64,000 bases of DNA from Neoceratodus forsteri. Its lineage: Eukaryota; Chordata; Ceratodontiformes; Ceratodontidae. A program made the translations under genes and the position numbers. Positions 56,926-64,000 of the stretch are shown one piece after another. The number at the start of each line of letters is the position of its first letter. The first letter of the stretch is position 1. A model generated the notes under the pieces. That model searched no databases. It had not been told where the DNA came from and saw only the letters and a program-made list of their open reading frames with translations. The stretch is from the NCBI GenBank assembly GCA_016271365.2, contig CM057458.1, forward strand, positions 200,604,501-200,668,500, written 5' to 3'.

Positions 56926-57019
56926 TGACAACTGTATTCATTATCGAATCATATCTGATTGCTATTTGAGTGATAGCTTGTCCTGCCAATGTTATGCTAG
57001 ATTTGTCAGGCCATGTGAG

Positions 57020-57104
57020 ACAACCAATCAAAGATAGACAACACCGAAGAAGAAGTCAACAGCAGCCATCTTAGTTGACACTGAGAGACAGCAGATTTAG
57101 AACT
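57020..57104 (+). other. Candidate non-coding first exon and donor site
   Basis: AACTGTAAGTATATC at about 57,101-57,115 is a good 5' splice-donor match downstream of a CCATC/CAGCAGCCATCTTAG stretch of the kind often seen near transcription starts. No coding frame is implied. It would fit a spliced plus-strand gene continuing through 57.7-61.3 kb. This is a pattern-level suggestion only. Confidence 0.25.
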
Positions 57105-57671
57105 GTAAGTATATCATATTTTATAAACCATTTTTCTAGTATGATAAAAACTGTTACTAACAGGTAAATAGTATTAATCAAAACATTTTTTTACTCCTTT
57201 ATTTGACTATGTTGCTTGAAGTAACGTAGGATGCTGCATTATTTAGGTAAAAGTGTTTAAAGTCAGACAGTACTTTAGTACTTACTTGCACAGATACAGC
57301 TGCAAATGGAGGGAGATGGGAAGGTGCACGTGGACCCACAAGAGAAGAGGGAACCAATCAGACATGTTTCTGCAGTTGTAATTGTTTAAAACTGCCTATG
57401 AAAATAATGCATTTTTCCCACCTCATGATTTTTGCACATTTTAGTTGTAGCAGAAGTGCAGTGATAGTCAACGCATAGACTACATTGGGCAATGAAAGCA
57501 CAGTAGTAGCCAATGATTTGTTTTATTTGTGTGTTATGGATCAGCCCAGTGAAGCTGTCTTGAAGCTAGGAGAGAAAATAGCAGTTTTACTTTCACTAGT
57601 GTTTAGGGCACTTCAGGGTAAACTGACTTTTTTGGTAGCTCTCTGTCCACTTCTAAGTTTAAAAGCTGAGA

Positions 57672-58260
57672 ATGACAGAAAACAGCAAAAGGACTTTGTG
57701 GATAGTTGGAAGCAGTATTGTGAGACGGGCGTCTGAGTATGCTCAAAATAGTGATTTGTGGAGAAACCTGCAGCTCCCAAATTGCTGTGTTAAGTGGTTT
57801 GGTAGAGGTGGAATGAGGTGGAAGCACCTCATGCCAACCATGCACAGACTTTTGAGTACTCATCCTCATTCAGACATATTGCTGATACATCTTGGAGGCA
57901 ATGATTCGGGAACCAAATGCTGGGTAGATTTATTAACAGAAGCAAAATTGGACCTTGCTTCTATTATGACTATGTTGCCTGCCTATAAAATCATTTTTTG
58001 GGATATTACTGAGCGTAGGGTCTGGCAAGCAGAACACCATATGTACCTGATTGACAGAGCCTGAAGAAAAGTCAACATACAGATATCTGCATTTCTATGC
58101 ATGTCTGGAATGTACACCATACGTCACCCAGAAATTAAGTATTGTTATGATTGGCTATACCTATCAGAGGGTGTACACTTCTCGCATGCTGGAGATTGCC
58201 ATTTTCTGGGAGACCTTTGAGATGCAATCCTCAAAGTCCTGTAAGAATGTCAGACTGTTT
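57672..58260 (+). pseudogene. SGNH-hydrolase-like protein of retrotransposon type
   Basis: ATG at 57,672 opens MTENSKRTLWIVGSSIVRRA; the G-S-S-I-V segment is SGNH block I with the Ser present. Then CVKWFGRGGMRWKHLMP, DILLIHLGGNDSG (block III, G-G-N-D), and IIFWDITERRVWQ. A TGA at 58,062 interrupts the frame, which continues unshifted with RKVNIQISAF, YTIRHPEIKYCYDW and EGVHFSHAG, matching the closing D/E-x-V-H block V. This form of SGNH domain is known from Ngaro/DIRS-type and related elements (recalled, not searched). It differs from the CR1 esterase at 26 kb. No tyrosine recombinase or RT is seen nearby, so the element type is uncertain. Confidence 0.72.
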
Positions 58261-59189
58261 GAACAAAAAACAAAGTGCAAACAAAGGTTCTTTTCAGAAC
58301 CAAAAAATGTTGGTCAAAAAATAGAACAGCTGCATACATCACTCACACAGATGTAACACATGGGCTGAGAATATTCAGACTGTGCCTGGCTGTAGAACAA
58401 GTCTGGGCAAAGTGCAACTGCAATGTAGCAGGTTGTTGTCAGGGCAATATTTTACAGTACTGTGGCATGGTTAGCATTGTTAAATATTTCAGTCTGGCAA
58501 CCTGCATTGTGCATGTTACTCTGGCACTGCATGAGTGTAAGTGGGCAGAGAGGAGTGGGGGGGATACAACACTGAAGTGCTGTGTTGGTAGGTTCAAGTA
58601 TGACAGTATTTAGTACTGTACATGCAAATGGAGTCATAATGCATGCAAGGTATTATTACGCCTATTTGCATATAATAATGGTGTCATTAGTGTCCAGGTG
58701 TGGTGTTCATCAGTAACTTGTCACTCGTATTGTGTGAGTCAGTACCTGTTGACTAGTGATGTGCCCCCCTCGGTTGCTCTGTGGTAATGTATTTCAAAAT
58801 TAGATCTTGGTTTTTCAATAAAAAAATACTGCTGGTAGTACACTGGACTGTACCCTTTCACCTTATAATGGATTAACTGTATTACATTTATCCCTTGTGG
58901 CCTTGTTAAGTCTACTTCCTCGTTAAATTGAGCTGGAGTGGTAGCTGCAATACAACACAACGGTTACTTTTAAACAGAAAGCCCACAATTGGATGAGGGG
59001 GTGTGGTGCAAGTGGATCACCATGGATATATTTTCCATAGCAAATTAGTTGGTGAGGGAGGGCTGATGCCAACACATGGCAGCCCTGGACTTTGGGTGGG
59101 CACGAACAGCTGTTGGCTGCATATTGTAATGTGCAGTGCTACAGGTACACTGTGGTTGTAATTTTTTTAAACTTTTTTTGTTTGGGGGC

Positions 59190-59400
59190 TTCAACAGTGT
59201 GAAGCAGAAGTATGGGTTGTGGTTGCAGATGCTCATGTTATTACAGGATCAATACCAGGATGTGTTAAGCGTGCCTAGGAGTGTTACTGTACCACAATAC
59301 AATCCATGTAAAAAAAATAATTGCTATGTGAAGTGGTATGGTAGGGTTGTGAAATGTTGTTCTTGCCATGTTCTAATCAGAATACTTCATAGAACACATA
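59190..59400 (+). pseudogene. Second, degenerate SGNH N-terminal fragment
   Basis: The text NNCYVKWYGRVVK at about 59,313-59,352 parallels PNCCVKWFGRGGMRW of the upstream SGNH ORF, and the preceding and following bases also line up loosely. It lacks blocks I and III. It looks like a partial duplicate lying 1.5 kb downstream of the better copy. Confidence 0.5.
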
Positions 59401-59459
59401 GAAATGTATAGACTCTGAGACGTGAAAGTAATGGAATGTTTGTGTATGTTTTATTGCAG

Positions 59460-59831
59460 AATTGATACATTGACATGAGGCAGTGGACCTTAAGAGAGGT
59501 GTGCTTGCTGTTTGAGGCAGTCCAAGCCAGGGGAAGTGGCCATGTTTTAATGCGGAGCACTAACCGTAAGTTGGACTCAATGGAGAGGTGCATTAATAGT
59601 TTCCTTCATGTAGTGTTGAAGGTGAAAAACAAAACTCTAATCCAGCTGAAGAGGAAGTGGAAGCTGTTGTGCCAGAGCTTCAATGTGCTGAAGCAAAGGG
59701 AGGAGATACCGGAGAATGATAAGTGCTGGTACTATCTCGCATATGAATTGTGGGAGGCTGCAGGGAAGCCAGCTGCGGGGGAGCACGTCACTCATCACAA
59801 GTTATTCAATAGAATTCCTCAGATTCTATGA
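59460..59831 (+). CDS. SANT/Myb-like (MADF-type) DNA-binding ORF, possible exon
   Basis: ATG at 59,475 gives 118 codons: MRQWTLREVCLLFEAVQARG, then KLDSMERCINSFLHVV, LIQLKRKWKLLCQSFNVLKQ and KCWYYLAYELWEAAG. The W at position 4, the helix spacing and L-x-x-K-R-K-W-K-x-L fit the three-helix SANT/Myb-like fold found in transposon-encoded and domesticated DNA-binding proteins. A polypyrimidine tract and AG at 59,458-59,459 (TGTATGTTTTATTGCAG) immediately precede it, so it may be an internal or last exon. It has no stop or frameshift inside, unlike most frames in this window. Fold assignment is by eye. Confidence 0.55.
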
Positions 59832-60065
59832 TATTAAAGTAGGTACACAATTGGGTACAAAATAGTCTTTTTCTTATTGAAGTCTCTGTTGTTGTAGCCA
59901 TGTTAGTATCACAATAACATGTTACGAGTCAAGTTGCTGTAGTGTCAAAAGAAGTTAATATTTTGTACGTCACAAAAGACAAAATTTTTTTAGGCTTTTG
60001 TTGTTTTTTTGTGTTAAGGGAAAACGTATTTATAACTGTTACTAAATAATGATGCATATTTTTTG

Positions 60066-60113
<48 letters not shown>

Positions 60114-61146
60114 GTGCTTATACAATACATGTGTCTTGATATTGACTTAGATAAAAGTTTAGAAATATACCATCACAGGGAGTGGGTATATTGATGGATT
60201 TGCCATGCCCGGTGTGGTTCGGTCATGAGGCGCTGCTTAGTGACTTAACCACATCAGGAGTGGTAAAGTCACCCATACAACCACTGTCTGTCATGGTATA
60301 TTGCTATCTTAAAATGTTCAACTTGTTTTGTTTTCTTTATAGTGATATAAAACTTTTACAGTGCATATACTGGAGGATTTATCACTGTTATATGATGTGT
60401 TTTGACCAATGAGGTTACTGAATTTTCATATCCCCATTGTATTACATGTATTTTACAATGCTTTTTAATGAATCACCCAATGATAGTGTTGGAGTTACTA
60501 TCCAGTATCCATTTAATTTAAGCAGAATTATATTTCATGTGGCATACTATAGAAGTATTAAGTATTGTGTACTGAGTCAGTTTACGATCTTATATTTAAG
60601 AAATATTTATGATGTATGTTAAGTGTCTATTAACCACGATAATCAGCAGTCACACAGCTTTGTTATGCACTGTTTAGAATTTTAACAGTTGTTAACCACA
60701 CTTTGGAACTTCCAAACAATGGCATAACAAAACAGAATACACCAGAGTTCCATAATCCTCATACATAGAATGCAAACAGTGTTTTTTTTTTTTTAACCAT
60801 GGACTATTAAAAGATGATGACTGGGGATCTGGTGAGAACCACGTTTAAACGTTTCGTGGTTGCTAGGCCTACAGTAAACCTCTCAAGCTGTGCTCTTGAG
60901 GTTTACCAAGTTGGCAAAGCAACCATTCGAGGTGATTACAACATTGTTATCACCTGCTACCCAGCCATTATCCTCTATATTTTCAGTCATAGTGATTTTC
61001 TACGTGTCTGCAATGGCTCTGTGATACCTGATTACAGGCAATGTTAGGTGTCTGAAACATGTTTAATGCTTAAAGAAAGTGTTGTTAAAATGTGATGACA
61101 TTTACATGCGAAACTTAGTGTCTCTACTTTTTATCTTCTTTCACAG
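59832..61146. other. Region without recognised gene
   Basis: AT-rich and mostly non-coding. Short frames at 60,182-60,412 and 60,814-61,047 show no known domain. It could be an intron of the candidate spliced gene. Confidence 0.4.
60067..60105. repeat. (TA)n microsatellite
   Basis: About 19 uninterrupted TA units, then TATGTATATATG. Confidence 0.98.
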
Positions 61147-61256
61147 ACCAGCGCAGGCCCCCCCCCCAGTTGCAGCTGAGGTAGTACCAGCACAGTCTGA
61201 AGCTGTGGAGGCTGATCACTCTGACACCAACAGTGTCATTCTTGTCGAGTCAGAGG
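61147..61256 (+). other. Candidate exon with acceptor and donor
   Basis: TTTTTATCTTCTTTCACAG (acceptor, AG at 61,145-61,146) and AGGGTAAGATG (donor GT at 61,257-61,258) bound 110 bases that are open in one frame, reading PAQAPPPVAAEVVPAQSEAV and DHSDTNSVILVESEG. The composition, Pro/Ala-rich then acidic, fits a linker of a regulatory protein. It lies 1.3 kb downstream of the SANT-like ORF on the same strand. There is no homology evidence. Confidence 0.4.
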
Positions 61257-61452
61257 GTAAGATGCTGATAGAAAATATTGTATTACGTAATTGGGGTGGT
61301 ATGAGGCTATCTTGCAAGGTGAGAGCTGGACTACTTAACTCACTTCTTTTTAGGAAATACTCAGTCATGTGATGCAGTCCTCCAGATAACTGCCTTTCAC
61401 CGCAGCTCCAGCTCTATGACCCATTTAAGTCAACATTTTTGCGATTAAACCG

Positions 61453-62386
61453 ATGACCGATGAGCAGATTGAAGCTCATTACCTTCTGGAGAGGATCGAG
61501 TCTAACCTGAGCAGCTCATTTAGCTCAGAAGAGATGCAATCCAGGAAAAATGCCTCAAGACATACGCCACCAGTCTCACCCGAAAAGGCCCCGAAGAAAG
61601 CCAGGGCCTCAGGGAGTGAAGACGAGCAGACATTAGCGGCCTCAGACGCGGATCAGCAACCCCTCACATTACGATGCTTTCTCCTTGAGTTTTCCCCCTT
61701 TAAAGAAAGCATGGCAGAGTTAACCTCAGAGCTTAAATCACTTACCAGTGCCGTGGAAGACCTACAGCAGAGATCTTCAGATGCTGATGCAAGAATCAAG
61801 TCAGTGGAGAGGCGTGCTGATAAAATGGAGCCCAAGATGGTCTCTATCCATCAGAAACTTGCCAAAATGGAGATGAAGATAGAAGACCTTGAGGGCCGCA
61901 GTCGCAGGAACAACGCGGTCCTCATAGGTCTCCCGGAAGGAGCCGATGTGATAACCTTTGTTCAAAAGCTGATCGAAAAGATAGCCGGGCCTTCCCCCTA
62001 TGGCTCCACCTATATCATTGAACGTGCGCATCGGGCCCTTTGCCCCAAGCCACCACCTGGAGCTCCCCCCCCACCCGCTGATCTTCAAATTCTTGAATTA
62101 CCTCGAACGTCAGCACCTGTTTGTCAAAATCAAAGATCTAAAGGAGGTGCGTTGGGAAGATACAAGGATCAGACTGGCACAAGATCTACCAGCATCTATA
62201 AGGCAGCGGAGAACCCAGTTCCATCCCTTGGTCTCCAAGCTAGTTGCTGCAAGCATAAAGTTTCACATGTTTTACCCTGCCAAGCTAGGGGTTATGATTT
62301 CGGGAGCCTGGGTGATATTCGAAGATCCGGACGCAGCCGCAAAGGCTCTTGCAAATGCCTTCCCTGAGTTATTTAAAGGTACCTGA
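61453..62386 (+). pseudogene. L1 ORF1 protein (coiled coil and RRM), one frameshift
   Basis: ATG at 61,453 begins MTDEQIEAHYLLERIESNLS. A Ser/charged N-terminus leads to a coiled coil (about residues 80-155: ELTSELKSLTSAVEDLQQRS, ARIKSVERRADKM, LAKMEMKIEDLEGRSRRNNAV), where R-S-R-R-N-N is the L1 junction between coiled coil and RRM. The RRM begins VLIGLPEGAD and runs to a C-run at about 62,066-62,074, where the frame shifts. The C-terminal domain continues in the second frame (FVKIKDLKEVRWEDTRIRLA, IKFHMFYPAKL, FEDPDAAAKALANAF) to 62,386. The protein forms trimers that bind element RNA. The single shift in a homopolymer could also be a sequencing error. Confidence 0.85.
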
Positions 62387-63756
62387 AGCTTAGGCAGCCA
62401 CGACTGACCTGCTTTCAAGCCATCAGAGTTGACTCAATTTCTGGACTGCTTTATTTGTGCTCCTGCAATGATCTCTCATTCCCTGAGTTCCCACCCAACT
62501 GGTTGCTCATGTTCAGTGTGAGCAGTTTCAGTGCCTACTCCCCATTCTACCTGTCTAAATGCCTATCCATGGCACATCGGCTATATCTCTGGAAACTTCA
62601 TCCCTGTGAATACCCCACTACATGGTCCCTTTCCCAGCAATCTTTTCTCGAAGGCGTGTGTTTCCTTGGAACTGTTTGTCATTCTGTTGCCTCACCTTCG
62701 GTGGGATACATGGCCATCGACTGCGAATATGTACTTGCTTGTGACACCCCACATCAGTGGCAGAACTGATCAGTTTCACGCTAAGAGTGTCCCTGGTTAG
62801 ATGTGCATGAGGGTCCAGTGATGCTCTGTTCACCGCTCTGGCTCCTCTCATGATTGTCCTCGTCTGCTGTGACCCTCAGTTTATTACTGGGAGTTCCTAA
62901 AGCTTACAGTTCTAACGCACTACTTATAAATCAAAACAAGCTCACCCCAGCCCCCCCGAGGCTATAACTCGCTGAGCATGCACAGATCCTAGTTGAGTGT
63001 GTCTCATTCATGTGGGTGTCCTGGCTCTGCTGCACTACTGAAGCCATTTACCATATCAGCTGGATTGACCTCTCTCGCTGTTTCCTGAGCCCGGCGGACT
63101 GTTCACCATTCTTCGCATATTTCTCAGTGACCAGTCCTATCGCCACCACTGGGATTGTTATTCTGCTATTGTTATTCTAATTCTCATGTTTTTGATTATA
63201 GCTAAGAAGTCTGGTGACAACCATGTTTGCTACCTTAGGTTGAAGACATCCGCATTGTTTACCAGTTAATTTGGACCAAATCATCTTTTTTCAGACTGGT
63301 TCAATTATCTGTTAGCTTGTACTGTGTTTTTTTCTGATGAGCGCTGCCTCTTATTACAGTTAATAGCGTTAGTTGTTGGGACTTTATTCCGGATACTTCT
63401 AGTTAAGTGGTTAATGTTTGCCGCAACCCCCATAGTCAATTATTACAGTACATAACCAAATATTTCAGATATTGGGTTTGCAGATTGGGTTTGGGGGGCT
63501 GGGGGATGGGAAGGAATAGCTAGAGGATTTGTTGTTCACTGTCTGTTGCTACGGTGGGAAGGGGGAGGGCTGGGTTGTACCTCTGGTGTCATTGTACATA
63601 AGTTTTTTTTCTTTCATTGGGGAACTGTGGGGAGGTGGAGGGGAAGGGAGGGGCTCATCCGGACCAGGCCCTTTTAGACAAATACAACAAAGGGATGGCA
63701 GATTTTCCCTCTGTAGCGTGGCCTATATATTCCTGTATACACAACCCTGAACAAAG
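62387..63756 (+). other. L1 inter-ORF region
   Basis: About 1.37 kb between ORF1 and ORF2 has no conserved coding text. It includes T- and G-rich stretches (GGGTTTGGGGGGCTGGGGG at about 63,485) and short frames without motifs. The length is greater than in mammalian L1, where the ORFs nearly touch. Confidence 0.6.
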
Positions 63757-64000
63757 ATGGGTAGTTTGAATTTCTTTTCATGGAATGTCAAGGGTGTCAG
63801 GCAGAAGGTTAAACAGTACCAGGTTTGTAAGCATCTTAGACTCCTGAGAGCTGATGTCTCGTTCATTCAGGAGTCTCATCTTTTGACCACCGAAGAATTA
63901 AACATGAAGAAGCAACAGGTAGGTCAGGTATTCTCTTCTCAAGGCACAAAACAGAGCTGTGATGTCATGATACTGATAGGTAGAACTGTTCCCTTTGTCT
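63757..64000 (+). CDS. L1 ORF2 N-terminus: APE endonuclease, partial
   Basis: ATG at 63,757 gives 81 codons without a stop up to the window edge. MGSLNFFSWNVKGVRQKVKQ carries the Asn of the first endonuclease motif (W-N-x-x-G). ADVSFIQESHL is the catalytic Glu motif (usually LQETH; here QES, Glu kept). VMILIGRTVPF begins the next beta strand. The domain nicks DNA at the insertion site. The rest lies beyond the window. Confidence 0.85.
   Translation, partial: MGSLNFFSWNVKGVRQKVKQYQVCKHLRLLRADVSFIQESHLLTTEELNMKKQQVGQVFSSQGTKQSCDVMILIGRTVPFV

Larger units (their letters stand above)
61380..64000 (+). mobile_element. L1-clade LINE, 5' part, truncated by window edge
   Basis: ORF1 (61,453-62,386), a long inter-ORF region and the first 81 codons of ORF2 (from 63,757) lie in the order expected of L1. 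The 5' limit near 61,380 is a guess from where unrelated sequence ends. Whether it belongs to the same family as the 1-2,660 remnant cannot be tested because the two do not overlap. Confidence 0.85.

Noticed and set aside
57672..58260. SGNH ORF as the ORF1 of a CR1 element
   Set aside because: Its sequence differs strongly from the CR1 esterase at 26 kb, and no CR1 RT follows it.
1..64000. LTR retrotransposon or endogenous retrovirus
   Set aside because: I found no LTR pair, primer-binding site, retroviral protease or integrase signature. All RT motifs are of the non-LTR type.

Overview
This window looks like intergenic or intronic DNA from a large, repeat-rich, non-mammalian vertebrate genome, for example a lungfish or amphibian-type genome. 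The basis is the mix of elements: many CR1-type LINEs ending in TTCTATG repeats, Tx1-like LINEs with zinc-knuckle ORF1 proteins, L1-clade LINEs, a CORE-SINE resembling MIR, tRNA-derived SINEs and a Helitron. The species call is inference. I see no intact host gene, no rRNA or tRNA gene and no CRISPR array. Nearly every protein signal belongs to a mobile element, and most are broken.

Layout. 1-2,660: L1-clade ORF2 remnant (minus). 2.7-3.75 kb: hairpins and a 67-bp minisatellite. 5.8-7.7 and 9.7-10.7 kb: two CR1-type LINEs (plus). 10.7-14.5 kb: a long repeat complex ending in a fold-back element with about 325-bp inverted arms. 14.7-32.2 kb: a nested block. A SINE is split by two Tx1-like LINEs (A, 15.06-22.13 kb; B, 22.14-32.03 kb; both minus) that share one target sequence, present three times. 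B is itself split by a 3.6-kb CR1. 32.8-35.0 kb: LINE 3' ends. 38.5-41.4 kb: microsatellite, then a second copy of the 10.7-14.5 kb repeat complex. 41.4-45.1 kb: diffuse repeats with two CR1 fragments.

46.4-54.9 kb: a decayed Helitron (minus) encoding a Cys-rich N-terminus, Rep, a Pif1-type helicase and, fused at the C-terminus, a ubiquitin-specific-protease-like (USP, peptidase C19) domain whose Cys, His and Asp boxes are all readable. This is the most unusual item in the window. It has been hit by a CR1 and by a retroposon with an 8-bp target duplication. 55.6-56.7 kb is a tandem array of about 297 bp. On the opposite strand, 57-61.3 kb carries an SGNH-hydrolase-like ORF, a small SANT/Myb-like ORF and candidate splice sites. 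61.4-64 kb is the 5' part of an L1 LINE (ORF1, then the start of ORF2) cut by the window edge.

How the parts relate: the LINEs are autonomous retroelements, and the SINEs share a 3' tail with a LINE fragment, as expected if one LINE's reverse transcriptase copied both. The Helitron protein would combine rolling-circle replication (Rep), strand unwinding (Pif1) and, by inference, deubiquitination. Whether the SGNH and SANT-like ORFs are Helitron cargo or a separate element cannot be settled here.
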